Both the position numbers and the translations under genes were made by a program. 39,950 nt of DNA from Microtetraspora glauca. Lineage in GTDB: Bacteria; Actinomycetota; Actinomycetes; Streptomycetales; Streptomycetaceae. The notes beneath the pieces were generated by a model. That model was not told the DNA's origin, did no database searches, and saw only the letters and a program-made list of their open reading frames with translations. The DNA lies in the NCBI GenBank assembly GCA_000721275.1, contig JOFO01000049.1, positions 1 through 39,950 on the forward strand, given 5' to 3'. The stretch's first letter is position 1. Each line of letters opens with the position of its first letter. Below are positions 15,700 to 23,773 of the stretch, piece by piece.

Positions 15700-17979
15700 A
15701 TGTCCCCTTCCTTGCACTCCCCCTCCCCCGCCCCACCACCCCCCGACCCAGTCGACGCGGACCCGGACGGCGCGAACCCGTTCGACGCGGACCGGGACGG
15801 CGCGGACCCCGGCTGGGAACCGAGGGACCCCACCCTCACCACCCCCGGCACCCCCGGCCGGGGTCCGCGCCGCCGCCCCCGGCGCTCCCTCCCCCGCCGC
15901 CTCCTGCGCGCCGCCGCCGGGCTCACCCTGCTCGGCGCACTGCTCCTCGCCGGCGCCCTCACCGCCGGCTACCTGCTCGTCGACATCCCGCCGGCCAACG
16001 CCGCCGCCGTCGCCCAGTCCAACCTGTACCTCTACCGCGACGGCACCGTCCTCGCCCGCGACGGCGAGGTCAACCGCGAGAACGTCCGGCTCGACCGCGT
16101 CCCGCTCAGCGTCCGGCAGGCCGTCCTCGCCGCTGAGGACCGCGACTTCCACACCTCGCGCGCCGTCGACCCCAAGGCCATGGTCCGCGCCGCCTGGAAC
16201 ACCCTCACCGGCAAGGGCCGCCAGTCCGGCTCCACCATCACCCAGCAGTACGTGAAGAACTACTACCTGGGCCAGGAGCAGACCCTCACCCGCAAGGCCA
16301 AGGAGTTCTTCATCGCGATCAAGCTCGAACGCGAGAAGACCAAGGACGAGATCCTCCAGGGCTACCTCAACACCAGCTACTTCGGCCGCAACGCCTACGG
16401 CGTCCAGGCCGCCGCCCACGCCTACTACGGCAAGGACGTCACCCGCCTCGGCCCCGCCGAGGGCGCCTACCTCGCCGCCCTCCTCAAGGCCCCCAGCGCC
16501 TACGACGTCACCACCCACCCCGAGAACCGCCCCGCCGTCCTCGCCCGCTGGGCGTACGTCCTCGACGGCATGGTCAAGGAAGGCTGGCTCACCCCCGGCG
16601 AACGCGCCGCCCTCCGCTTCCCCGACCCGCAGACCGCCCGCCCCGCCACCGGCCTCTCCGGCCAGCGCGGCTACCTCGTCCAGGCCGTCGAGGACCACCT
16701 CACCAGCCGCGGCATCATCGACGAGAAGACCCTCGCCGGCGGCGGCTTCCGCATCGTCACCACCCTCGACCCCGACCGGCAGGCCGCCCTCGTCCGCGCC
16801 GTCGAGGAACGCGTCACCCACCGCCTCGACCCGGCCGTCCACCCCGCCGACCGGTACGTCCGCGCCGGCGCCGCCGCCGTCGAACCCGCCACCGGCCGCG
16901 TCGTCGCCCTCTACGGCGGCGTCGACTACACCCGGCAGTACGTCAACAACGCCACCCGCCGCGACTACCAGGTCGGCTCCACCTTCAAGCCCTTCGTCCT
17001 CACCGCCGCCGTCCAGAACGGCGCCCGCACCCAGCACGGCGAACCCATCACCCCGTACACCCTGTACGACGGCACCGACCGCCGCCCCGTCGAAGGCTGG
17101 CCCGGCACCCCGTACGACCCCGCCAACGAGGACGGCGAGAGCTACGGCGAGATCCCCGTCGGCACCGCCACCGACCTCTCCGTCAACGCCGTCTACGCCC
17201 AGATGGCCGTCGACGTCGGCCCCGCGCGCGTCCGCCGCACCGCCGTCGCCCTCGGCGTGCCGGCCACCACGCCCGACCTCACCGCCTCCCCCTCCATCGC
17301 CCTCGGCCCCGCCACCGCCAGCGTCCTCGACATGGCCCAGGCGTACGCGACCCTCGCCGCGCACGGACGGCGCGCCGACCACACCCTGGTCGCCGCCGTC
17401 AGCCGCGACGGCGAACCGCTGCCGCTGCCCGCCGCCGAACCCCGGCAGGCCGTCGGACGGGAGGCCGCCGACACCACCACCGCCGTCCTGCGCAGCGTCG
17501 TCGAGACCGGTACGGGCACCGCCGCGCTCGCCGCCGGACGGCCCGCGGCCGGCAAGACCGGCACCGCCGAGGACGACAAGGCGGCCTGGTTCGCCGGCTA
17601 CACGCCCGAACTCGCCACCGTCGTCGCCCTCATGGGCCAGGACCCGGAGACCGGCGCCCACCAGCCCCTCTACGGCGCCCTCGGCCTCCCGCGCGTCAAC
17701 GGCGGCGGCCCCCCGGCCGAGATCTGGGCCCGCTTCACCCGCGAAGCCCTCGCCGACACCCCCGCCCGCGACTTCGACCTCCGCCCGATGCCGGGCACCG
17801 AACTCCCCGAGGTCCCCCCGGTCCCGGACGGACCGGAGGGGGACGACGGGCAGGACGGAGAAGACAGGCAGGACGCGGAGGACGCAGAGGACGCGGGCTG
17901 GTACGAGGGGGTCGGGACGGGCGAGGCGGGCCCCGGAGCCGCGAGGCCCGTACGGCCCGGCAGGCACCCCGGCCGCTAG
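15700..17979 (+). CDS. Bifunctional transglycosylase/transpeptidase penicillin-binding protein (class A)
   Basis: Taken from ATG 15700 (759 aa); no clear ribosome site precedes it, so a leaderless transcript or another start is possible. A polar, Asp/Pro-rich cytoplasmic start (1-75) leads into one membrane anchor (about 78-98). The glycosyltransferase domain follows with AAEDRDFHTS (catalytic Glu146) and SGSTITQQYVKN. The transpeptidase domain has STFK (nucleophile Ser427), SVN (494-496) and KTGT (619-622). The end is acidic and low-complexity. The enzyme polymerises and cross-links peptidoglycan outside the membrane. It ends 4 bp from the convergent SMR gene. High-GC streptomycetes keep several such enzymes, so this is one paralogue. 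Confidence 0.92.
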   Translation: MSPSLHSPSPAPPPPDPVDADPDGANPFDADRDGADPGWEPRDPTLTTPGTPGRGPRRRPRRSLPRRLLRAAAGLTLLGALLLAGALTAGYLLVDIPPANAAAVAQSNLYLYRDGTVLARDGEVNRENVRLDRVPLSVRQAVLAAEDRDFHTSRAVDPKAMVRAAWNTLTGKGRQSGSTITQQYVKNYYLGQEQTLTRKAKEFFIAIKLEREKTKDEILQGYLNTSYFGRNAYGVQAAAHAYYGKDVTRLGPAEGAYLAALLKAPSAYDVTTHPENRPAVLARWAYVLDGMVKEGWLTPGERAALRFPDPQTARPATGLSGQRGYLVQAVEDHLTSRGIIDEKTLAGGGFRIVTTLDPDRQAALVRAVEERVTHRLDPAVHPADRYVRAGAAAVEPATGRVVALYGGVDYTRQYVNNATRRDYQVGSTFKPFVLTAAVQNGARTQHGEPITPYTLYDGTDRRPVEGWPGTPYDPANEDGESYGEIPVGTATDLSVNAVYAQMAVDVGPARVRRTAVALGVPATTPDLTASPSIALGPATASVLDMAQAYATLAAHGRRADHTLVAAVSRDGEPLPLPAAEPRQAVGREAADTTTAVLRSVVETGTGTAALAAGRPAAGKTGTAEDDKAAWFAGYTPELATVVALMGQDPETGAHQPLYGALGLPRVNGGGPPAEIWARFTREALADTPARDFDLRPMPGTELPEVPPVPDGPEGDDGQDGEDRQDAEDAEDAGWYEGVGTGEAGPGAARPVRPGRHPGR

Positions 17980-17983
17980 GCCG

Positions 17984-18304
17984 TCAGTGCCCGGACGTCG
18001 CCTTCAGACCGACCACGGCCACCAGCAGCAGCACCACGAAGAAGATCCGCGCGGCGGTCGCCGGCTCACCCAGCACCACCATGCCGAGCACCGCCGCACC
18101 GGCCGCGCCGATGCCCACCCAGACGCCGTAGGCGGTACCGATGGGAAGGGTCTTGGCGGCCTGCGACAGCAGCACCATCGAGGCGACGATCCCGGCCGCG
18201 GTGAAGACGCTGGGCCAGAGACGGGTGAAGCCCTCGGTGTACTTCATGCCGATCGACCAGCCGACCTCCAGCAGACCGGCGACGATCAGAAGAACCCAGG
18301 CCAT
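17984..18304 (-). CDS. gdx: SMR family exporter, probable guanidinium exporter Gdx (SugE-like)
   Basis: The 106-residue protein starts at ATG 18304 with GGAGG 9 nt upstream. It has four membrane helices and the SMR essential glutamate at position 13 (GLLEVGWSIGMKYTEGFTRLWPS). The second half has the usual TLPIGTAYGVWVGIGAAGAAVLG. SMR proteins work as dual-topology dimers exchanging protons for cations. The leader RNA looks like a guanidine-III riboswitch, which fits a guanidinium exporter (Gdx) far better than a broad drug exporter. The substrate claim therefore rests on the riboswitch plus family, not on a test. The gene is single and convergent with the penicillin-binding protein gene. Confidence 0.88.
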   Translation of the reverse strand: MAWVLLIVAGLLEVGWSIGMKYTEGFTRLWPSVFTAAGIVASMVLLSQAAKTLPIGTAYGVWVGIGAAGAAVLGMVVLGEPATAARIFFVVLLLVAVVGLKATSGH

Positions 18305-18340
18305 GACGACGAACCTCCGCGAGACGGGAACGGGACAGCT

Positions 18341-18386
18341 GCGTCGTCTTTTCGCTTCGAACCCGGTACGGCGCGTCTCGTCGGGG
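18341..18386 (-). promoter_or_regulatory. Guanidine-III (ykkC-III) riboswitch upstream of the SMR exporter
   Basis: On the minus strand the leader contains GACGAGACGCGCCGTACC and, after a loop, AAAAGACGACGC. This matches what I recall of the class: a short P1 helix, here CCCG/CGGG, around a conserved ACGAG...GCGCCGUAC core, with a pseudoknot from GCGCCGU to the 3' segment. One pseudoknot pair is C-A rather than C-G. A 7-nt element CGAGACG in the core is complementary to CGTCTCG directly before the GGAGG ribosome site. This suggests a translational switch: guanidinium stabilises the pseudoknot and frees the ribosome site. Confidence 0.8.
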
Positions 18387-18416
18387 TCCCTCCAGCCTAG
18401 CAAAACACAGGCAAAG

Positions 18417-18442
18417 GCCCTGGTGACACCGGTCACCAGGGC
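18417..18442 (-). terminator. Terminator of the groES-like gene
   Basis: A perfect 11-bp stem (GCCCTGGTGAC/GTCACCAGGGC) with a 4-nt loop lies 22 bp after the GroES-like stop. On the minus strand it is followed by a T-rich run (CTTTGCCTGTGTTTT). It separates this gene from the riboswitch leader of the SMR gene. Confidence 0.75.
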
Positions 18443-18463
18443 CCCCGGCCGCTCCATCCGCCC

Positions 18464-18799
18464 CTACAGGTACAACCCTGTCGAGTCCGTGCTCTGGAAC
18501 CGGTCCGCCGCCACCGCGTGCAGGTCCCGCTCCCGCATCAGCACGTACGCGACGCCGCGCACCTCCACCTCGGCACGGTCCTCCGGGTCGTACAGCACCC
18601 GGTCGCCGATCTCGACGGTCCGGACGTTCTGCCCGACCGCGACCACCTCGGCCCAGGCCAGGCGGCGGCCGACCGCGGCGGTCGCCGGGATCAGGATCCC
18701 GCCCCCGGAGCGCCGCTCCCCCTCGGGGGTGTCGGTGCGGACCAGGATCCGGTCGTGCAGCATCCGGATGGGCAGCTTGTCGTGGGTGTTCTCGCTCAC
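18464..18799 (-). CDS. GroES-like co-chaperone paralogue (Cpn10 family)
   Basis: The 111-residue protein starts at GTG 18799. It keeps the Cpn10 pattern: IRMLHDRILVRTDTPEGER at the start, then GGGILIPATAAVGRRLAWAEVVAVG in place of the mobile loop and its downstream strand, and IGDRVLYDPEDRAEVEVRG. The end, YVLMRERDLHAVAADR, is typical. The mobile-loop region is altered compared with GroES, and no groEL is adjacent, so it may not serve GroEL in the standard way. It is grouped with the DUF3618 gene and separated by only 24 bp, so they may be cotranscribed. Confidence 0.85.
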   Translation of the reverse strand: MSENTHDKLPIRMLHDRILVRTDTPEGERRSGGGILIPATAAVGRRLAWAEVVAVGQNVRTVEIGDRVLYDPEDRAEVEVRGVAYVLMRERDLHAVAADRFQSTDSTGLYL

Positions 18800-18823
18800 G
18801 GGACCGAACCTACCTGCCCCGGC

Positions 18824-19144
18824 TCAGCCCTTGTGCTTCCGGGAGGAGCTCAGCAGCAGCCCCACCACCGCCACGGCCACCAGGGCGGCCGGGACGACCC
18901 GCTCCAGGCGGGGGGCGCCGTCCTCGTGGGTGAAGCGCGCCTTCACGTCGGAGACGACGCGGTTCACGGCGACGAACGCCCGCCCGGCCGTCTCGTCGAC
19001 GGTCGACGCGACCCTGGCCTTGGCGTCTCCGATGATCGTCTTCGGGTGCATCCGAATGCCGATCTCGTCGAGCGTGACGGCGAGCTGGTCGCGCCGGCGG
19101 ACGATGTCCGCCTCGATCTGCGCAGGGGTCCTGGCGTCCGACAC
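18824..19144 (-). CDS. DUF3618 family membrane-associated protein
   Basis: The 106-residue protein starts at GTG 19144 with GGAGG upstream. The first 30 residues (ARTPAQIEADIVRRRDQLAVTLDEI) match the DUF3618 helix. This is followed by MHPKTIIGDAKARVASTVDE, a charged helix, and one membrane segment near the end (about 83-98) with a basic tail SSSRKHKG. The family is common in Actinobacteria and often near phage-shock or envelope genes; the function is unknown. It is divergent from bcp with a 123-bp gap. Confidence 0.85.
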   Translation of the reverse strand: MSDARTPAQIEADIVRRRDQLAVTLDEIGIRMHPKTIIGDAKARVASTVDETAGRAFVAVNRVVSDVKARFTHEDGAPRLERVVPAALVAVAVVGLLLSSSRKHKG

Positions 19145-19267
19145 CGCGCTGCCTCCGTAGTCGTATTCCGGTCGTTGACGGACAGTCTGTCAGTTCCGCC
19201 GCCGGAGGGCCGTCCCCGACCCCCATTAGGCTCATCACGTACGCGCACACCCCCAGGAGAGCGAGCC

Positions 19268-19735
19268 ATGAGCGAGCGACTGCAGCCCGGCGACACCGCC
19301 CCCGCCTTCACCCTTCCCGACGCGGACGGCAACGAGGTCTCCCTCGCGGACCACAAGGGCCGCAAGGTCATCGTCTACTTCTACCCGGCGGCCCTCACCC
19401 CGGGCTGCACCAAGCAGGCGTGCGACTTCACCGACAACCTCGACGTGCTGGCCGCCGCCGGCTACGACGTGATCGGCGTCTCCCCCGACAAGCCGGAGAA
19501 GCTCGCGAAGTTCCGCGAGAAGGAGAACCTCAAGGTCACGCTGGTCGGCGACCCCTCCAAGGAGGTCCTGGCGGCGTACGGCGCCTTCGGCGAGAAGAAG
19601 CTGTACGGCAAGGTCGTGACCGGTGTCATCCGCTCGACGGTCGTCGTCGACGAGGACGGCAAGGTCGAGCACGCCTTCTACAACGTCAAGGCGACCGGCC
19701 ACGTCGCCAAGATCATCCGCGACCTGGGCATCTGA
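19268..19735 (+). CDS. bcp: Thioredoxin-dependent thiol peroxidase (bacterioferritin comigratory protein)
   Basis: The 155-residue protein starts at ATG 19268 after AGGAGAG. It is a full-length BCP/PrxQ peroxiredoxin. The thioredoxin-like fold begins LQPGDTAPAFTLPDADG, and the active site is LTPGCTKQACDF with peroxidatic Cys47 and resolving Cys52 five residues apart. It reduces hydroperoxides in the cytosol, with thioredoxin as the reductant. It is a single gene closed by a strong hairpin. Confidence 0.95.
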   Translation: MSERLQPGDTAPAFTLPDADGNEVSLADHKGRKVIVYFYPAALTPGCTKQACDFTDNLDVLAAAGYDVIGVSPDKPEKLAKFREKENLKVTLVGDPSKEVLAAYGAFGEKKLYGKVVTGVIRSTVVVDEDGKVEHAFYNVKATGHVAKIIRDLGI

Positions 19736-19752
19736 GGCGCGCCGCACCCTCC

Positions 19753-19792
19753 GACGGGCCCGCACCCCCGACCCCGGGGGCGCGGGCCCGTC
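19753..19792 (+). terminator. Terminator of bcp
   Basis: An 11-bp outer stem (GACGGGCCCGC/GCGGGCCCGTC) encloses an inner C5/G5 stem. It begins 17 bp after the bcp stop. There is no long T-tract, as is usual in streptomycetes. Confidence 0.7.
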
Positions 19793-19878
19793 CGCATTCC
19801 GCACGCGATCGGCGTAACCGTCCGATTTTCGGCTCGTTAGTCCGTGCGAGATCCGTACTGGGGAGGGGGTCCATTCCG

Positions 19879-20520
19879 ATGGGGACGAGTCCGTACACGA
19901 AGGACCGGCTGGAATCGGCGGCGCGAGGGTCGCGGACGCTGACGGAGACGCTGGAGCGGCTGGGGGTGGATCCGAAGAGCGGTTCGCGACGGTACCTCCG
20001 GGACCGGATGAAGAAGCTCGGCGTCGACACGTCGCACTTCGAACGGGAAGGGGTGCGGTGGACGCGGGAGGTGCTGGCGGAAGCGGTGGCGGCGTCCACG
20101 AACATGTGCGAAGTGCTGCGGCGGCTGGGGGTGGATGTCGTGGGCGGCCAGCACACGCACATCAGCCGCCGGATCAAGGCGTACGGGATCGACATCTCGC
20201 ACTTCCGCGCGCCTTCCCAGCAGGGCAGGCCCCGGCGCCCACGAACACCCGAGGGCTTCCTCGTACGGCAGACCGGCCCCCAGGCCCGACGTGTCCCGAG
20301 CGACCGCCTCGCCTGGGCGATGACGGAGGTGGGGGTACGAAAGCAGTGTGCGAGGTGCGGCAACGAAGGCGTCTGGCGTGACCGTCCGCTCCGGCTGGAG
20401 ATCGACCACATCAACGGCGACTGGCGCGACAACCGCATCGAGAACCTGCGGTTCCTCTGCCCCAACTGCCACTCGGCGACGGACACGTATCGCGGACGCG
20501 GGAAGGGGCGCACCCGATGA
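19879..20520 (+). CDS. HNH endonuclease, first of a tandem pair
   Basis: The 213-residue protein starts at ATG 19879 after GGGAGGGGG. Two copies of a helical repeat occupy the N-terminus: one ends in KKLGVDTSHF and the second, from about 63, reads LAEAVAASTNMCEVLRRLGVD and ends IKAYGIDISHF. Such repeats are probably DNA-binding. A basic linker precedes the HNH domain (about 150-205) with CARCGNEG, LEIDHINGDWRDNRIENLRFLC and CPNCH, giving a zinc site (CxxC...CxxC) and the HNH core. This layout resembles free-standing endonucleases of actinobacteriophages. Its stop overlaps the start of the next gene by 4 bp (ATGA), so the two are translated together. Confidence 0.85.
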   Translation: MGTSPYTKDRLESAARGSRTLTETLERLGVDPKSGSRRYLRDRMKKLGVDTSHFEREGVRWTREVLAEAVAASTNMCEVLRRLGVDVVGGQHTHISRRIKAYGIDISHFRAPSQQGRPRRPRTPEGFLVRQTGPQARRVPSDRLAWAMTEVGVRKQCARCGNEGVWRDRPLRLEIDHINGDWRDNRIENLRFLCPNCHSATDTYRGRGKGRTR

Positions 20521-21164
20521 CGGCCGGCGTACGGTACACACGCGAGCGACTGAGCGAGGCGGCGGCCCGATGCTCCGACCTCGACGAGGTCATGACCTTC
20601 CTCGGGACCGAGCCTTACGACAACCTGCCGCGCTACCTGATGAAGCGCTTCGCCCGCTTCGGCATCGACGTCTCGCACTTTCCGCCCTGCGGCCGGAGGG
20701 ACCGGCCGAACACGCGTCAGTTGCGGGATGCGGTTGCCGCGGCAGTCTCCGTCCGGGATGCCTTGCGCCGTCTGGGTCGGGCGGACAGCGGGGCGCAGCG
20801 CGCAAATCTGCGGCGCTGGGTCGCCGAGGAGGGATTGTCGACCGCTCATTTCCTCGGTCAAGGACACCAGAGGGGCAAACGTGGCCCCCGTGCGAAGCCG
20901 CCGGAGGACGTGCTGGTACGCCACGGCAACAGGCGTCGGACGAGCACGAGAACGCTGCGCCGCGCGCTGAAGGAGATCGGCACACCGGAAACGTGCAAGG
21001 AGTGCGGAATCGGGCCCGAGTGGCTCGGTGAGCCGTTGGCCCTGGAGATCGACCACCTCAACGGGGACTGGAGCGATGATCGACGTGAGAATCTCCGCCT
21101 GCTGTGCCCCAACTGCCATGCGGTCACTGACACCTGGTGCCGGGGCGGACGGCGAGTAAAGTAG
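20517..21164 (+). CDS. HNH endonuclease, second of a tandem pair
   Basis: The 215-residue protein starts at ATG 20517 inside the stop of the previous gene. It repeats that gene's layout: helical repeats ending RFARFGIDVSHF and EEGLSTAHF, a basic linker, then the HNH domain with CKECG, LEIDHLNGDWSDDRRENLRLLC and CPNCH. The pair are diverged paralogues, about half identical in the HNH region by eye. Catalytic His, Asn and zinc cysteines are kept in both, so both may be active. A tRNA-like gene begins 12 bp after its stop. It could be a homing-type element placed at a tRNA, or a resident nuclease pair; I cannot tell which. Confidence 0.85.
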   Translation: MTAGVRYTRERLSEAAARCSDLDEVMTFLGTEPYDNLPRYLMKRFARFGIDVSHFPPCGRRDRPNTRQLRDAVAAAVSVRDALRRLGRADSGAQRANLRRWVAEEGLSTAHFLGQGHQRGKRGPRAKPPEDVLVRHGNRRRTSTRTLRRALKEIGTPETCKECGIGPEWLGEPLALEIDHLNGDWSDDRRENLRLLCPNCHAVTDTWCRGGRRVK

Positions 21165-21176
21165 GGCAGCGTGCAC

Positions 21177-21249
21177 GCGCCCGTACGCCACCCGGTGAGC
21201 GGCGATCTTTAGGTGGTCGCGTATGTCGGTTCGAATCCGACCGGGCGTA
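21177..21249 (+). tRNA. tRNA-like gene, anticodon UAG (Leu CUA codon), short variable arm
   Basis: All four arms fold. The acceptor stem is GCGCCCG/CGGGCGT (7 bp with one G-U) and A is at position 73. U8 and A14 are present, and GG sits in the D loop above a 3-bp D stem. The anticodon stem is CGATC/GGTCG with loop TTTAGGT, giving anticodon UAG. The T arm is GTCGG-TTCGAAT-CCGAC. CCA is not encoded. The variable region is only 5 nt (CGTAT), whereas bacterial leucine tRNAs have a long variable arm. Amino-acid identity is therefore uncertain. It lies 12 bp after an HNH gene and just before a hairpin. Confidence 0.75.
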
Positions 21250-21254
21250 CGTTC

Positions 21255-21289
21255 GAACGGCTCAGTGCAGTCCCTGCACTGAGCCGTTC
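21255..21289 (+). terminator. Strong hairpin after the tRNA and before rdgB's 3' end
   Basis: A perfect 16-bp stem (GAACGGCTCAGTGCAG and its complement) with a 3-nt loop. It lies between the tRNA and the convergent rdgB gene, so it may stop transcription from both sides. Confidence 0.85.
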
Positions 21290-21300
21290 ACGTTCCGGGC

Positions 21301-21909
21301 TCAGCCCAGCAGTTCCCGGATCACCGGCGCCAGCGCCCTGAACGCCTTGCCGCGGTGGCTGATGGCGTTCTTCTCCGCCGGGGTCAGTTCCGCGCAGGTC
21401 ACGTCGTGGCCCTCGGGCTGGAGGATGGGGTCGTAGCCGAAGCCGTGGGTGCCGGTGGGCTCGTGGCGGAGGGTGCCTTCGAGGCGGCCTTCCACGACCC
21501 GCTCGGTGCCATCGGGGAGGGCCAGGGCCGCGGCGCAGGCGAAGTGGGCGGCGCGGTGGGGGGCGTCGATGTCCGACAGCTGGGCGAGCAGCAGGTTCAG
21601 GTTGGCCTTGTCGTCGCCGTGGGTGCCGGACCAGCGGGCGGAGAAGATGCCGGGGGCGCCGCCGAGGACGTCGACGCAGAGGCCGGAGTCGTCGGCGACC
21701 GCCGGGAGGCCGGTGGCCTGGGCGAGGGCGTGGGCCTTGAGGAGGGCGTTCTCGGCGAAGGTGACGCCGGTCTCCTTGACGTCGGGGATCTCCGGGTACG
21801 CGTCCGCGCCGACGAGGTCGAGGTCGAGGCCTGCGTCGGCGAGGATCGCGTGGAGTTCGGTGATCTTGCCCGCGTTGCGGGTGGCGAGGATCAGGCGCTG
21901 TCGGGTCAT
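21301..21909 (-). CDS. rdgB: XTP/dITP diphosphatase (non-canonical purine NTP pyrophosphatase)
   Basis: The 202-residue protein starts at ATG 21909. It opens with the family signature ILATRNAGKITELHAIL, followed by ETGVTFAENALLKAHALA and the catalytic region ADDSGLCVDVLGGAPGIFSARW. GTHGFGYDPIL and the end LTPAEKNAISHRGKAF are also present. The Ham1/RdgB enzyme hydrolyses dITP, XTP and ITP to the monophosphate and pyrophosphate, cleaning the nucleotide pool in the cytosol. It is downstream of rph with a small lipoprotein gene between, and all three are on the minus strand. Confidence 0.96.
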   Translation of the reverse strand: MTRQRLILATRNAGKITELHAILADAGLDLDLVGADAYPEIPDVKETGVTFAENALLKAHALAQATGLPAVADDSGLCVDVLGGAPGIFSARWSGTHGDDKANLNLLLAQLSDIDAPHRAAHFACAAALALPDGTERVVEGRLEGTLRHEPTGTHGFGYDPILQPEGHDVTCAELTPAEKNAISHRGKAFRALAPVIRELLG

Positions 21910-21917
21910 GCCCCCGA

Positions 21918-22307
21918 TTATCCCGGGGTGCAGACCTTGCCCAGCTCGGAGGCGGCGGAGGTGATCGGGGTGATGTCGGGGGTGGCGTCGCCGTTCTTCA
22001 CCGCGTCGCGGACCGTCTCGACGCCCTTGGTGAGGTCGTCGACCGCCTTCGAGACGTCGGCGTCGCCGGTGGTGTTCTTGAGGTTGCCGAGTTCGGTGGA
22101 GATCGCGTTGAGGGATTCCTCGACCTGGGTGACGTCGTTGGAGGCGTTGGCGACGGCGTCCTGGAGCTTGCCCACGGAGGTGGCTATGGCGTCGGCGGTG
22201 GCGACGCAGTCCATGGCCTTGTCGATGGCCTCGCAGCCGGTGAGGGCGAAGGTGGTCAGTGCGGCCGCCGTAGCGACGGCGAGGGTCAGGGTGCGGCGGC
22301 GCTTCAC
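21918..22307 (-). CDS. Small predicted lipoprotein, unknown
   Basis: The 129-residue protein starts at ATG 22307 with GGAGGACCC upstream. It has a basic start (MKRRR), a hydrophobic core and a lipobox LTGC with the modified Cys at position 24. The mature part is helical and polar (VGKLQDAVANASNDVTQVEESLNAISTEL...), suggesting a coiled coil, with paired cysteines at 34 and 126 that could form a disulfide. It should be anchored on the outer face of the membrane. The stop is 8 bp before rdgB, so it is probably cotranscribed with it. No named family was recognised. Confidence 0.78.
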   Translation of the reverse strand: MKRRRTLTLAVATAAALTTFALTGCEAIDKAMDCVATADAIATSVGKLQDAVANASNDVTQVEESLNAISTELGNLKNTTGDADVSKAVDDLTKGVETVRDAVKNGDATPDITPITSAASELGKVCTPG

Positions 22308-22464
22308 TTTTCGGGTCCTCCCCTAGCAGCGTGTGTACGGACGGGGCGCACGGTATTGCCGCGCGCCCTTCGCCGTAAAGGACGCCTTCCGGGGGCCGGA
22401 CAGTTCTGCGGGGTTTCCCTGAGAACTCCCCTAGGGGGTGTCTCAGGGTCGCGTGGGGTTGTGC

Positions 22465-23196
<732 letters not shown>

Positions 23197-23250
23197 GGGA
23201 CGAGCCTAGCTCCCCGGGCGGGGGGTGCCGGGTCGGGCGGGGGTGACGCA

Positions 23251-23284
23251 CGAGGGCCCGTTCCCCTGCCGGAACGGGCCCTCG
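23251..23284. terminator. Hairpin between rph start region and nagF
   Basis: A perfect 14-bp stem (CGAGGGCCCGTTCC and its complement) with a 6-nt loop. It lies 19 bp beyond the nagF stop on the minus strand and so should terminate nagF before rph. Confidence 0.85.
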
Positions 23285-23302
23285 TCAGCTGGTGTCAGCT
23301 GC

Positions 23303-23536
23303 TCACATCATGTCTTCGATCTCGGCGGCGATGGGGTCCGCGTCGGTGCCGATGACGACCTGGATGGCGGTGCCCATCTTGACGACGCCGTGGGCGCCGG
23401 CGGCCTTGAGGGCGGCTTCGTCGACGAGGGCGGCGTCGGCGACCTCGGTGCGGAGGCGGGTGATGCAGCCCTCGACCTCTTCGATGTTGTCGATGCCGCC
23501 GAGCCCGGCGACGATCTTCTCAGCCTTGCTGGCCAT
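23303..23536 (-). CDS. nagF: PTS N-acetylglucosamine-type EIIB component
   Basis: The 77-residue protein starts at ATG 23536. It is a stand-alone EIIB of the glucose/GlcNAc family with the phosphorylated cysteine at 24 in EVEGCITRLRTEV. The usual LKAAGAHGVVKMG and IQVVIGTDADPIAAEI strands follow. It accepts phosphate from EIIA and passes it to sugar bound in the EIIC channel. It is divergent from nagE1, sharing a 237-bp control region with a DasR-type site. In S. coelicolor NagF serves the NagE2 channel; I assign the name from this layout. Confidence 0.9.
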   Translation of the reverse strand: MASKAEKIVAGLGGIDNIEEVEGCITRLRTEVADAALVDEAALKAAGAHGVVKMGTAIQVVIGTDADPIAAEIEDMM

Positions 23537-23709
23537 GTGTTTCTCCCTGTCCGTTCCGTTCGCGGGACACGCGAATCTCGGCGCACCGGCGGTCCGCGTT
23601 GTCACGGTAACCCACGGTTGGCCCAACTTCGCGAGCGAGTGCCGCCGTTCTGCCGAATGATGACGATCACCGGCGGCCTGTCCTCTGCGGGCTCCCGGAG
23701 CCTACCGCA

Positions 23710-23725
23710 AGTGGTCTACACCAGT
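23710..23725. promoter_or_regulatory. dre site (DasR operator) between nagF and nagE1
   Basis: AGTGGTCTACACCAGT matches the known DasR element, an imperfect palindrome centred on TGGTCTAGACCA, with one mismatch in the core. DasR is a GntR repressor released by glucosamine-6-phosphate. The site can control both divergent genes. Confidence 0.88.
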
Positions 23726-23773
23726 GTGCAACGTGATGCGGCCCGGGGTTGTTCCGGGACAGGGAGGTCGCCG

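Noticed and set aside
15688..17967. 759-codon open frame antisense to the penicillin-binding protein
   Set aside because: Its translation is Gly/Ala/Val/Asp-rich with no domain, and the opposite strand carries complete catalytic motifs. Long empty frames opposite genes are expected at this GC.
19879..21164. HNH pair as a complete prophage or integrative element remnant
   Set aside because: No integrase, structural or replication genes and no repeated attachment sequence were seen around the tRNA.
21183..21250. Alternative acceptor pairing GTACGCC/GGCGTAC in the tRNA
   Set aside because: It would leave the conserved T arm out of register with the acceptor stem; the GCGCCCG/CGGGCGT pairing gives the standard geometry.
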